A DNA stretch of 43,792 bases, taken from assembly GCA_003209955.1 (NCBI GenBank), contig QCOD01000009.1, forward strand, positions 1 to 43,792, given 5' to 3'. Positions 25,282-33,490 of this stretch are shown here, piece by piece; position 1 is the stretch's first letter; each line of letters opens with the position of its first letter. The notes under the pieces are model-generated. The model was given only the letters and a program-made list of their open reading frames with translations, was not told where the DNA came from and did not search any database. The DNA is from OCS116 cluster bacterium AG-430-B22. GTDB lineage: Bacteria > Pseudomonadota > Alphaproteobacteria > MED-G09. The position numbers and the translations under genes were made by a program.

Positions 25282-26343
25282 TTAAGCTTTGGCTTCCAGA
25301 ACAATATTTGATTCAATATCAAGACATCTTCTTTCAATATTTACAAATCCAGCTTCATTGAGAACTGAGCGTAACCTTTTCTCTCCAGCTTGAGCACCAA
25401 GTTGTAATCCGACTTCTTGTGCTCTAGATGTTGGAACACATATCAAAGTTGAAAAAGAATAGTAAAGCCCAGATTGTGAATTAAGATTATCCTTCAATTC
25501 ATCATTAGCGAAGGGTTCAACGAGCATAAAAGTTCCGTCATCATTAAGTGTGTTTAAAATGGCTTTCGATACTCCAACAGGGTCGCCCATATCGTGCAAA
25601 GCATCAAATATACATGCAAAATCATATCCTTTTTCTGGTATATTTTTTGCGTCAGAGACAGCAAATTCAATATTATCTACACCCTCTATCTGTGCCTTTT
25701 CTCTTGCTTTAATAATTGACGGTTCATGGAAATCATACCCATATATTTTAGAATTAGGAAAGGTTTTTGCCATAAGGATTGAAGAAGAACCCAAGCCACA
25801 ACCTATATCAGCAACAGATGCTCCAGCTTCAAGTTTTTCTTTTACTCCATCAAGAGATGGTATCCAGTTTTCTAAAAGATTAGTCACATAAATAGGTCTA
25901 AAAAATCTATCAGTACCACAGAAGCAACATTCATGATGCTCTTCCCATGGTCTCCCTCTTCCAGTTTTAAAAACATCTAATGCAACGTCGTGAGTTGCGT
26001 ATTGTGCGACTATACCCTGGAATAAACCCTGCATACATGTTGGCTCACCTTCATGAGCAAAAATAGCAGCTTGCTCTGGAGTTAAACTAAACTCATGACT
26101 ATTCTCATCGTAGGTGATGTAACCCATAGCAGCATTGGCTGATAACCATTCTATTAAGTATCTTTCATCAAGTTTGGCTTTAGATGCCAGGACTTCAGAA
26201 GAGCATGGACCGTATTCATCTAGGGCAGAATATACTCCCGCTTGATCCCCAATATATGCAATTAATAAACTCCCTGCTGCGGAAACATTTTCAAAAACTT
26301 TTCCAGTTAACTCCATCAACTTTTCTTCATCAATTTGTGACAT
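25282..26343 (-). CDS. SAM-dependent methyltransferase with winged-helix N-terminus
   Basis: A 353-residue class I methyltransferase of the Rv2258c-like type. An N-terminal winged-helix domain (about 15-100, SSEVLASKAKLDERYLIEWL) is followed by the SAM-binding motif ADIGCGLGSSSILMA at 178-192, the second-strand acidic IYGYDFHEPS, and CIFDALHDMGDP as motif IV. Between the domains lies an unusual cysteine/histidine cluster HHECCFC (136-142). Such enzymes methylate small molecules; the substrate is unknown. No obvious partner is adjacent: hemB converges with a 1-base gap and an MFS gene lies 70 bases downstream of its start side. Confidence 0.85.
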   Translation of the reverse strand: MSQIDEEKLMELTGKVFENVSAAGSLLIAYIGDQAGVYSALDEYGPCSSEVLASKAKLDERYLIEWLSANAAMGYITYDENSHEFSLTPEQAAIFAHEGEPTCMQGLFQGIVAQYATHDVALDVFKTGRGRPWEEHHECCFCGTDRFFRPIYVTNLLENWIPSLDGVKEKLEAGASVADIGCGLGSSSILMAKTFPNSKIYGYDFHEPSIIKAREKAQIEGVDNIEFAVSDAKNIPEKGYDFACIFDALHDMGDPVGVSKAILNTLNDDGTFMLVEPFANDELKDNLNSQSGLYYSFSTLICVPTSRAQEVGLQLGAQAGEKRLRSVLNEAGFVNIERRCLDIESNIVLEAKA

Positions 26344-26413
26344 TATCTATTTCTCCGAATGAATAAATTTTAATAATTAAAATGAATTTATTTCAAAAAT
26401 CATCTAAGCAGAA

Positions 26414-27739
26414 TTAATTATTATTTTCTAGTAAAGCTTTATTAAAAGTATTTCGGCCAAATAGAAATATGAGAAAAGATAATGGTCCAAAAATTAAAAA
26501 AGTTGCTCCAAGGGATAAATTAATCAAATTATCATTCTTAAAAATGAATTCAGTAAAATAAGGTGTAATATTATATCCAAAAGTTAATCCAAATATATTC
26601 ATTACAAAAACATATATCCCTGCAATCGAACCTCTAAATTGTGAAGGTGTAATTTTTTGTAGGGCTAAAGCAAATACTGACATAGGTAATGTAATAAAAA
26701 AACCTACAAAGAACATACATACAAGTACTAATGATAATGAAAAGAAATATACATCAGTTAAAAAGTAAAAAATCATAGGAGCAACAATTGCGAGAAAACC
26801 AGAGGATATTAGAAAAACAAATATCCAAGAATTAACAAAGCCTCTTTTTGCAAAGTATTTCTCTAAAATTGGACCAGATAAAACGCCTAAGCAACCTGAC
26901 AAAATCGTTACAAGACCAAACTGATATCCAATTTTGGACAAATCCCACCCATGCACTCTATAAATATAAGTTGGAATCTGAAATTGATATGCATATAAAA
27001 GTATCACTATTAATGCAGCACCTATCAATAATGTAAAATAGGGAATAAAGTTATTTTTTATATAGTTCAAAACATCTTTAAATGTATAATTGGTGTTTAT
27101 ATTCTCTTCTTTATTTTGCCTTTTCGGGTCACGCATAAAAAATAAAATAATTGCAATAAAAATTCCTGGAATCGCAACCAATATAAAAGTCATTTGCCAT
27201 GGTTGGAAAGTGATTCCCAGATAATGAACTGGCTCAACAAAAATTTGTGCTATGAATGCACCAAAGAATAATGCGATACCCTGCCCTACATAAGGTCCCA
27301 TTAGATAGAAACTCATTGGGAATGCTCTATCTTCAGGTCTAAATAAATCAGCAATTATTGACCATGCAGCAGGCGTTACAGATGCCTCGCCTGCTCCAAC
27401 ACCAGACCTTGAAATAAATAAAGAATAATAATCTCTTGAAAAACCATGGGCGGCAGTTGCGAAGCTCCACAAAACTACTCCAAAAATTAAAACAAATATT
27501 CTATTAAATTTATCTACAATTCTGCCTACAGGTAAACTAAGCAAAATATAACTCAAAGCGAAAGCATAGCCCCCTATATAACCCATTTCAGTTTCTGATA
27601 AACCTAAGTCCTTTTTAATGGGATCATAAAGAAAATTTATTATCGCTCGATCAATAAATGAAACGGTATAAGTTATTAATAAAATAATCGTAACAAACCA
27701 AGCATATGATTTTTTTGGCCAGACAGTATTATTAGACAA
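26414..27739 (-). CDS. MFS transporter, spinster-like
   Basis: A 441-residue inner-membrane transporter with twelve predicted helices. The N-terminal IDRAIINFLYDPIKKDLGLS and YILLSLPVGRIVDKFNR are typical of the spinster-like MFS branch common in marine bacteria and often linked to organic acid or aromatic uptake. The start is a TTG at 27739 behind a GGGG ribosome site; no ATG is near. A strong terminator ends 11 bases upstream of that start, so expression must come from readthrough or from a promoter further upstream. The substrate is unknown. Confidence 0.88.
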   Translation of the reverse strand: MSNNTVWPKKSYAWFVTIILLITYTVSFIDRAIINFLYDPIKKDLGLSETEMGYIGGYAFALSYILLSLPVGRIVDKFNRIFVLIFGVVLWSFATAAHGFSRDYYSLFISRSGVGAGEASVTPAAWSIIADLFRPEDRAFPMSFYLMGPYVGQGIALFFGAFIAQIFVEPVHYLGITFQPWQMTFILVAIPGIFIAIILFFMRDPKRQNKEENINTNYTFKDVLNYIKNNFIPYFTLLIGAALIVILLYAYQFQIPTYIYRVHGWDLSKIGYQFGLVTILSGCLGVLSGPILEKYFAKRGFVNSWIFVFLISSGFLAIVAPMIFYFLTDVYFFSLSLVLVCMFFVGFFITLPMSVFALALQKITPSQFRGSIAGIYVFVMNIFGLTFGYNITPYFTEFIFKNDNLINLSLGATFLIFGPLSFLIFLFGRNTFNKALLENNN

Positions 27740-27749
27740 TTTTTTTCCC

Positions 27750-27780
27750 CAAAAAAAAACCCTACCAAGATAGTAGGGTT
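27750..27780 (-). terminator. Terminator after the secreted-protein cluster
   Basis: Stem AACCCTAC (27758-27765) and GTAGGGTT (27773-27780) with a 7-base loop. On the minus strand it is followed by about eight T (27757 to 27750), ending transcripts from 27811. On the plus strand TTTT also follows, so it may work in both directions. Confidence 0.88.
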
Positions 27781-27810
27781 TTTTATAAAAGTTAAGTTTC
27801 TTTATTTAAT

Positions 27811-28500
27811 TTATTTCTCCCAGCTCTTTACTAAATATATTAAAGAACGAGACATTACTTTTCTAAATTTATTAGCTCTTTGAAGATAGCTTTGACCTTC
27901 TGGTGTAGCTAATGAACTATCAAGATTAGACATAGCTTCTTCAAGAGAAGAACCATTAATAACAACATAATGAGTTCGATTATCAACACCTGTAAATGTA
28001 TCTTCAAATACAGTAATACTTCCATTTGGGTTAGCACTATTTAGAAACTTACCAAGACTTTTGACAAATGCGGCATTATCTTTTGCTTTAATATCAATCA
28101 AAATTCCTACAGGCGCATTTGGATCTTGCTCTCCAGCAGAAAGAATGGGTGTTCCTGCCCCATTAAGTACCCAAGTAACATTTTGATTTAATAATGATAA
28201 AAGGGCTTGACCTTCTGTAGAGCCATTTACAATATTATTATTATTCTCAAATTGATCAGGTCCTGAATGTTCAGCAACCATACAGTGAGTGATGTTATTC
28301 TCTCCATTTAAAGGAAAAGCATAAAGCCTATGTGTTGACATACCTTCTGAAGAGTTTGAATTTAAAAAATTATCAAATGCATTTACAACATTATTAGCTG
28401 TTTCAAGAGCATTAAAACAATAATATGCATGTAAAGGTGCTGCCTTTACATTTCCTGTAAAAATAAAAAATGTTAAAGCAATAGTTAAAATATATTTCAT
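27811..28500 (-). CDS. Exported protein with internal duplication, unknown function
   Basis: I do not recognise the family. The 229-residue precursor has a signal peptide (MKYILTIALTFFIFTGNVKA, then APLH). The mature part is two similar halves of about 95 residues: NFLNSNSS...NITHCMV...STEGQALL (about 44-102) aligns with KFLNSANP...NRTHYVV...TPEGQSYL (about 151-206). Each half alternates short strands and helices and suggests a dimeric alpha/beta-barrel (ferredoxin-like) unit in tandem. Two cysteines (C28, C73) occur only in the first half. It lies 12 bases after the next exported protein gene and is last before a terminator. Ribosome site GGAG before the ATG is strong. Confidence 0.8.
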   Translation of the reverse strand: MKYILTIALTFFIFTGNVKAAPLHAYYCFNALETANNVVNAFDNFLNSNSSEGMSTHRLYAFPLNGENNITHCMVAEHSGPDQFENNNNIVNGSTEGQALLSLLNQNVTWVLNGAGTPILSAGEQDPNAPVGILIDIKAKDNAAFVKSLGKFLNSANPNGSITVFEDTFTGVDNRTHYVVINGSSLEEAMSNLDSSLATPEGQSYLQRANKFRKVMSRSLIYLVKSWEK

Positions 28501-28512
28501 TTTTTTCTCCTT

Positions 28513-29283
28513 TTAATTATTTGGATCATTTAATACGATATCAGAAAATAGTTCCTCACCTCTACAAGAGGCGAAATTTTCATTATAATCTACATAACCT
28601 TTCCAACCTCCAGAAGCGAAAGATTCTTTATATTCCATGTAAGACTCAATATCTTTAAATATAGCAATATGAGCAAAATCTCCTGGTGCATTTGCTGCAC
28701 CAGTTTGAGGAGCCATAATTATCCATCCACTTAGCCCATTAGAATCTTTTTCTACTTCACTAACCATAATTTCATGTTGGGCTTGTAAATCTTCATATGA
28801 AACGCCCTCATTACGAGAACACCAGTTCCAACTAGCCACTCTATCATCATCATTCGCTAAAGCCTCTTGATCTACATACTGAGGATATGCATGACCCCAC
28901 TTTACATAACATTCAGCATTTTTTTGCCAATTTTCTGCAAGTTTTTGTCCTTCTTTAGTTCCTCTCCATAAATCCCAAGCCTTACCGGTAACCTCATGAG
29001 ATCCTGCTAGTATTTCTTGAAAATCAAAACCTCTATCGGAAGTAAAATTATCGTTAGGAAAAATTGGAGTTTGTCTTGCAACATAAACCTCTACATCATT
29101 TTCTTTTGACCATTCAATATAATCATTAACTGAATCACTATATTTATCAATTGAGGAGCCTTTATTTAATTTACATAAATTTACCTGAAAATTAAAATAT
29201 TCTGGCTGCCCATGATCATCAGCAAAAATAAAACTAGTAGAAGCAAAAAAGGCTATGAAGCCTAGAGTTATATATTTTTTCAT
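28513..29283 (-). CDS. Exported four-cysteine duplicated protein, paralogue A
   Basis: I do not recognise the family. The 256-residue precursor has a signal peptide (MKKYITLGFIAFFASTSFIF, cleaved near ADDH). Two repeats follow: the first runs from C37 (NLCKLN) to C125 (AEC), the second from C155 (NWCSRN) to C240 (ASC), each beginning and ending with a cysteine and probably closed by a disulfide in the periplasm. Aromatic residues are abundant. It is clearly paralogous to the next gene upstream (same signal peptide, EWSK/KWSK, ARQTP, APGDFAHI, GGWK, Y-x-x-x-FA-x-CRG). Gap to that gene is 12 bases. Function is unknown. Confidence 0.82.
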   Translation of the reverse strand: MKKYITLGFIAFFASTSFIFADDHGQPEYFNFQVNLCKLNKGSSIDKYSDSVNDYIEWSKENDVEVYVARQTPIFPNDNFTSDRGFDFQEILAGSHEVTGKAWDLWRGTKEGQKLAENWQKNAECYVKWGHAYPQYVDQEALANDDDRVASWNWCSRNEGVSYEDLQAQHEIMVSEVEKDSNGLSGWIIMAPQTGAANAPGDFAHIAIFKDIESYMEYKESFASGGWKGYVDYNENFASCRGEELFSDIVLNDPNN

Positions 29284-29295
29284 TATTTTTTCCTT

Positions 29296-30069
29296 TTAAT
29301 TATTAGGGTTATTAATTACTTGCTCAATCATAAAAGCGTCACCACGACAAGTAGCAAAATCTTTTTGGTAATCTCTATAGTCTTTCCAGCCACCATCAGA
29401 TTGTGCCTGCTGATAAATTTGAGCTGCCTCTACATCGGGATACACAACTATATGAGCAAAATCACCGGGTGCATCATCTGCGCCAATTCTTGGATAAATA
29501 GTTGCCCATCCAATAATGCCCAATGAATCTTCTTCAAGAACTTTAGCAGTTCTATCATGCTCAGCAAGAATATCTTCCCAAGTAACACCATCATTTAGTG
29601 AGCACCAATTCCATGCAACTATTCTATCGCTCTCTTTATTAATTTCTTCTTGATTTATATAATGTGTTAATGAAGCTGCTTGTTTAACTCTGCATTCAGC
29701 CATTTTTTGCCATCTCTCGTTTAACTTTTGTCCGTCATTGGTTCCTAACCATTTATCCCAACCTCTGCCACTTACAGCATGAGTAGAGTATAAAAGTTCC
29801 ATAAAATCATATCCCGAATCAAACCAACTATTGTGAGGATAAAGAGGTGTTTGCCTTGCAAAATACAATTCTACATCATGTTTCTTAGACCACTTGACAT
29901 AATCATCTATCATTTCATCATACTGCTTAATTGATGTATTTTCAGTTAAAGTACAAAGTTGAACCTGAAGATTAAAAACTTCTGTCTCGCTGGACTCATG
30001 GTCATCAGCAAAAACAAAATTAGTAAAACCAAAAAAAGCTAAAAAGCCTAAAGTTAGATATTTTTTCAT
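29296..30069 (-). CDS. Exported four-cysteine duplicated protein, paralogue B
   Basis: A 257-residue paralogue of the gene downstream. Signal peptide MKKYLTLGFLAFFGFTNFVF, cleaved near ADDH; cysteines at 39, 126, 156 and 241, that is, the same two-repeat layout. Shared segments include KWSKKHDVELYFARQTPLYP, AVSGRGWDKWLGT, WNWCSLNDGVTWEDI and DDAPGDFAHIVVYPD. The C-terminus INNPNN matches LNDPNN of paralogue A. The resemblance is strong enough for a fairly recent tandem duplication, yet many surface residues differ, so the two are probably kept for different ligands or as a pair. Function is unknown. Confidence 0.82.
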   Translation of the reverse strand: MKKYLTLGFLAFFGFTNFVFADDHESSETEVFNLQVQLCTLTENTSIKQYDEMIDDYVKWSKKHDVELYFARQTPLYPHNSWFDSGYDFMELLYSTHAVSGRGWDKWLGTNDGQKLNERWQKMAECRVKQAASLTHYINQEEINKESDRIVAWNWCSLNDGVTWEDILAEHDRTAKVLEEDSLGIIGWATIYPRIGADDAPGDFAHIVVYPDVEAAQIYQQAQSDGGWKDYRDYQKDFATCRGDAFMIEQVINNPNN

Positions 30070-30086
30070 AATAATATTTCCCTTAA

Positions 30087-30857
30087 CTATTCATCGCCAT
30101 TACGTAATAAATTTGTTATGTAAACTCTTGGGCTATCACAGTCTAAAACTGAACCCCAAGTATCCTGAAGAGCGGTATTACCAGTTTGATAACCAGCTTG
30201 CCTAGCTTTTCCCATTTCTTCATAATTAGACCAACCTGCGCCAACTTTAATATCCCAATCAATATCTAATTCATTACCAGCGTCAGGAACAAATATAGCA
30301 ATAAGTGGATCAGCACCTGTTGTTTCAATATATTTATTGAACTCTCCTGCTGCTTTCATTAAATCAGCCATATTTTTACCGTCTCTAAATTTACAATTTG
30401 ATAGTTGAAAAGGATTATTCTTAGTTGTGTCTTGATCCCAATCAACTTGTCTTGCTGGAATTACAGCAAATAAAGAACGTGGACTACATGTAGACACTTC
30501 ATTAAATTTTTGTCCTATTGTTTGTTCACCCTCTTGAATCCAACCTTCAATATCTTTTCCCCAAGTTTCAAAATTTGGACTGAATCCAAACCATATATAA
30601 TCAAAAGATAACATTGTTTGACTTACTGCAAATGGTGTCATTGACCAAGCAGAATATTTGTGGCCTTTCCTGTCAGCCCACTTATCCCAATCTTTAACAA
30701 CTTTATTTAAATCACTAACGGTTTTTCCATCATTAAAATTGCATGCAAGCATTTCAACTGCAGCGGGGCCTACTGGCTGATGATCATCTGCATAAGTAAG
30801 ATTAGTGGTTGATAAAAAAATTAGCGATAAAGCAAAAGTAAATATAGATTTATTCAT
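30087..30857 (-). CDS. Exported four-cysteine duplicated protein, divergent paralogue C
   Basis: First gene of the cluster. The frame is open upstream to 31022, but the start chosen is ATG 30857, with ribosome site GGGAG 6 bases upstream and a clean signal peptide (MNKSIFTFALSLIFLSTTNL, cleaved near YADDH). The 256-residue product has cysteines at 39, 124, 155 and 240, almost the positions of paralogue A (37, 125, 155, 240), though little other sequence is shared. The two halves match each other: ACNFNDGKTVSDLNKVVKDW against NCKFRDGKNMADLMKAAGEF. This makes it a distant member of the same two-repeat family. Function is unknown. Confidence 0.8.
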   Translation of the reverse strand: MNKSIFTFALSLIFLSTTNLTYADDHQPVGPAAVEMLACNFNDGKTVSDLNKVVKDWDKWADRKGHKYSAWSMTPFAVSQTMLSFDYIWFGFSPNFETWGKDIEGWIQEGEQTIGQKFNEVSTCSPRSLFAVIPARQVDWDQDTTKNNPFQLSNCKFRDGKNMADLMKAAGEFNKYIETTGADPLIAIFVPDAGNELDIDWDIKVGAGWSNYEEMGKARQAGYQTGNTALQDTWGSVLDCDSPRVYITNLLRNGDE

Positions 30858-30901
30858 TAGAAACTCCCATGTTAAAAACCCAAAAAAAAATTTCGCACTA
30901 T

Positions 30902-30930
30902 TGAGAATCGTTATCAACGATTTTTTTTTA
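30902..30930. promoter_or_regulatory. Fur-box-like palindrome overlapping a small hairpin with T run
   Basis: TTGAGAATCGTTATCAA (positions 30901-30917) is an inverted repeat with 7-base arms and a 3-base centre; its core GAGAATCGTTATC resembles the Fur half-site pair with 1-base spacing (two mismatches from GATAATGATTATC). It lies 45-60 bases upstream of the first exported-protein gene. The same DNA can form stem AATCGTT/AACGATT followed by eight T on the plus strand, so a plus-strand terminator is an alternative reading. Confidence 0.4.
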
Positions 30931-31084
30931 TTTATTATTATTTTGTTACACACATTCAGTATAAAAAAATATTTTCTATACATAATAGTGTGGATAACTT
31001 TTATTTTTGATCTAAAGACCAATATTTTATTTCCTAAAGCATATTTTTTTATTTAAAATTCTATCATCAAAAAAAGGTATGAAA

Positions 31085-31624
31085 ATGGAAAATCTCAGGA
31101 GAATTATTACTGGTCATAATGAAAAAGGAAGATCAATAATTTCTATTGATGGTCCTCCTGCAAGAATATTAGGTGAAGATGTTGGAGGATTATTTGAAAT
31201 TTGGAATACTGATGGAGAACAAATAAACTCTTTAGATGATAAAGATAGAGCTGATATCGATGTTATTTTATCACCTCCTAAAAATGGAACAAAGTTTCGT
31301 TACTTTGCCATCAAACCAACACCTGAAGGTATACCAAGAGAAAAGCTAGAAGAAGCTACAGCTAGGGCATTTGAATTAATGGGCGCAGCGCATGAAAGAA
31401 TTGATACATCAAGACACCCAGCAATGCATAAAACAAAAACTATTGATTACATAATTTTATTGAGCGGGGATGTAACTCTATTACTTGATGAAGATGAAGT
31501 AAGACTCAAACCATTTAATGTTGTTGTACAGAGAGGCACAAATCACGCGTGGGTTAATAATGGTGATGAGCCAGCATTGCTTATAGCGGTTTTAATAGAC
31601 AGTGATTTGAAAGATAAAGCTTAA
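31085..31624 (+). CDS. Cupin domain protein
   Basis: A single-cupin protein of about 179 residues. The barrel lies in the C-terminal half: TIDYIILLSGDVTLLLDEDE as the first cupin motif region and VVQRGTNHAWVNNGDEPALL as the second, with histidine H in GTNHAW as a metal-ligand candidate; the first motif lacks the usual HxH, so metal binding is uncertain. The N-terminal half (RRIITGHNEKGRSII, IWNTDG) resembles cupin proteins found in aromatic-catabolic clusters. ATG 31085 is preferred over ATG 31079 because the AAGG site is then 7 bases upstream rather than 1. Its stop shares bases with that of the convergent Rieske gene. Confidence 0.82.
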   Translation: MENLRRIITGHNEKGRSIISIDGPPARILGEDVGGLFEIWNTDGEQINSLDDKDRADIDVILSPPKNGTKFRYFAIKPTPEGIPREKLEEATARAFELMGAAHERIDTSRHPAMHKTKTIDYIILLSGDVTLLLDEDEVRLKPFNVVVQRGTNHAWVNNGDEPALLIAVLIDSDLKDKA

Positions 31625-32973
31625 GAATTTTTAAAGGTACGATATTCCTCAAGCCTTTTTTTATTATCGTTCGGATGAGTCCATTCTTCAGTTATCTTAG
31701 GTTCAACTTTAAGATCATTAGGAATTCTATTTAAACCAATTATCTTATCTACCTGCTCATGCCAGTGATATATTCTTGCTTCTTGATAGCTTAAAGGGAC
31801 GCCATCAAAAACATATGAATCAACGGCTTTTTGGATCCAACCACCAAAGTGAAGATCTTCATCAAGAACTTTATTGAAACCATCAATCGCAATATCCCAA
31901 ATTTCTGGTCTTTTTCCTTTCCCCCAATGCGGAGCTACCCAAAAAACTTCAAAAATACATTCATCAATTGCCGTTGGCCACCATAATAAAATTGGAAAAC
32001 CTTTTTCCGACATAGGAGATACAAAATTAGGAACTAAATTATAAGATTGAGTACATGTCCTTGCAATATAACCACATGTTTCGATTTCTGGTCTATTATC
32101 TTCAACTTTATAGGTTTGGTTTTTATAATATTTTGATGGTTTGCCTTTTTTTCCATTATCTTGTTTAAAGGCATCAGGATTTGCTTTTAAAGCAACCTCA
32201 GGAAGATCAGGAAAAGTTCTACTTGGAGCAACCATTCTACCGTGCCCATTTGGATAAAATGTGTTTACATTTCCAGTATAATCTAAGCCCGTGTGAACAG
32301 TTTCCGGATGTATAGACTGAACATGATAGACTTCCATGTTTGCTTCTAAAGCAATTTTCCAATTGCATTTTAGTTTATAAGTATAGTGATCAATGAGACT
32401 TAAATTCTCAAATTGAAATTCTTGAATTTCATCATATATAACACCAAGATTCTCTTTTAGACTTTCCGCATCTAAGTCAAAGTTCACAAAAATTAAATTC
32501 CCTAAAAGTTCAACCTTAACCTTGTGAAGACTTCTACATGAATCATCAAAATCAACGAAATCTTTTGGATCTCTTTTTCCTATCAAATTCCCATCATGAT
32601 CATATGTCCAACCATGATACCCACAAACTAATTTATCTGATCGACCAAACTCATCTAGAACTATTGCTGCACCTCGATGTCTACACATATTATAAAATGC
32701 AGTTACATTTTCTTTACTTTTTCTTACCAAAATAACAGGTTGCCCTGCCTTATCCCATAATTTGTAACTTCCAACCTCAGGGATTTCATCAAGGTGTCCT
32801 GCAAGCAACCAACTTTGCTTCCATAAATACTCTTTTTCAAGATCAAAAAACTCTTTATCTGTGTAACGTTTACCAGGCAGATCAGGGAGCTTGGGGAAAT
32901 CCTTTGGAGGAGATTTTCTTTTTCTCTCATAATCTATTAGATCTTTGAGTTGATCAATTTGTTCCTGATTCAC
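31621..32973 (-). CDS. Rieske non-heme iron oxygenase, alpha subunit
   Basis: Aromatic-ring-hydroxylating-type oxygenase of 450 residues. The Rieske [2Fe-2S] site is C97-x-H99 (NMCRHRGA) and C117-xx-H120 (LVCGYHGWTYD). The mononuclear iron site has H217 and H222 in EVYHVQSIHPETV, preceded by NWKIALEAN. Such enzymes use dioxygen and a separate reductase for hydroxylation or demethylation of aromatics, quaternary amines or similar compounds. No ferredoxin reductase gene is adjacent, so the electron donor lies elsewhere. The start is GTG 32973 behind AGGGGG, a strong ribosome site. It is divergent from the GFA gene and converges with the cupin gene. The substrate is unknown. Confidence 0.92.
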   Translation of the reverse strand: MNQEQIDQLKDLIDYERKRKSPPKDFPKLPDLPGKRYTDKEFFDLEKEYLWKQSWLLAGHLDEIPEVGSYKLWDKAGQPVILVRKSKENVTAFYNMCRHRGAAIVLDEFGRSDKLVCGYHGWTYDHDGNLIGKRDPKDFVDFDDSCRSLHKVKVELLGNLIFVNFDLDAESLKENLGVIYDEIQEFQFENLSLIDHYTYKLKCNWKIALEANMEVYHVQSIHPETVHTGLDYTGNVNTFYPNGHGRMVAPSRTFPDLPEVALKANPDAFKQDNGKKGKPSKYYKNQTYKVEDNRPEIETCGYIARTCTQSYNLVPNFVSPMSEKGFPILLWWPTAIDECIFEVFWVAPHWGKGKRPEIWDIAIDGFNKVLDEDLHFGGWIQKAVDSYVFDGVPLSYQEARIYHWHEQVDKIIGLNRIPNDLKVEPKITEEWTHPNDNKKRLEEYRTFKNS

Positions 32974-33065
32974 ATCTAACCCCCTAAAAATATATTGAAT
33001 GTATTATAAAATTATCGTGTAGTAAAATATGATTTAGCAAAAATAAATCTATATATGGAGAAAAA

Positions 33066-33473
33066 ATGATAAAAGGCGGTTGTTTATGCGGTAAAATTAG
33101 ATACGAATTTAAAAAAGAGGATGTAATTTCAGCGGGAAATTGTCATTGCAAAGATTGTCAAAAAGCAACAGGTAGTGGAAAAGCTACAATTGTTTACATT
33201 CCATCAAAAAGTTTAAAAATAAATGAAGATTATAAAATTTATTCTGTAATTGGTCATGATGGTTCAAATGTTCATAGGGGATTTTGTCCAGATTGTGGAT
33301 CGCCAATAATTAGCTATGTTTCAGAACAACCTGATATCAAATTTATAAAGGCTGGAAGTTTAGATGATTCTTCTTGGCTTAAAATTGAATCAAATTTTTG
33401 GAGTGATACCGCAAATCATTGGGATCCAGTAGATGAAAAACTACCAACATTTGAGAAAAATCCGCCACTTTAA
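33066..33473 (+). CDS. GFA/CENP-V domain zinc protein
   Basis: A 135-residue protein of the glutathione-dependent formaldehyde-activating-like (GFA, DUF636) family. Zinc-site cysteines: GGCLCGKIRYE (C-x-C), GNCHCKDCQKATG (C-x-C-xx-C) and GFCPDCGSPI (C-xx-C). Despite the family name, most members are not proven to act on formaldehyde. If the Rieske enzyme is a demethylase, formaldehyde handling would make sense (inference). The ribosome site TGGAG is 6-7 bases before the ATG. First gene of a four-gene plus-strand unit. Confidence 0.9.
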   Translation: MIKGGCLCGKIRYEFKKEDVISAGNCHCKDCQKATGSGKATIVYIPSKSLKINEDYKIYSVIGHDGSNVHRGFCPDCGSPIISYVSEQPDIKFIKAGSLDDSSWLKIESNFWSDTANHWDPVDEKLPTFEKNPPL

Positions 33474-33490
33474 TATTGAAAGGAAACACT

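Noticed and set aside
30858-31022. Long N-terminal extension of the first exported-protein gene, starting MVFRSKIKVIHT.
   Set aside because: ATG 30857 has a good ribosome site and starts a clean signal peptide. The extension would bury that signal peptide 55 residues inside and runs through the promoter-like palindrome.
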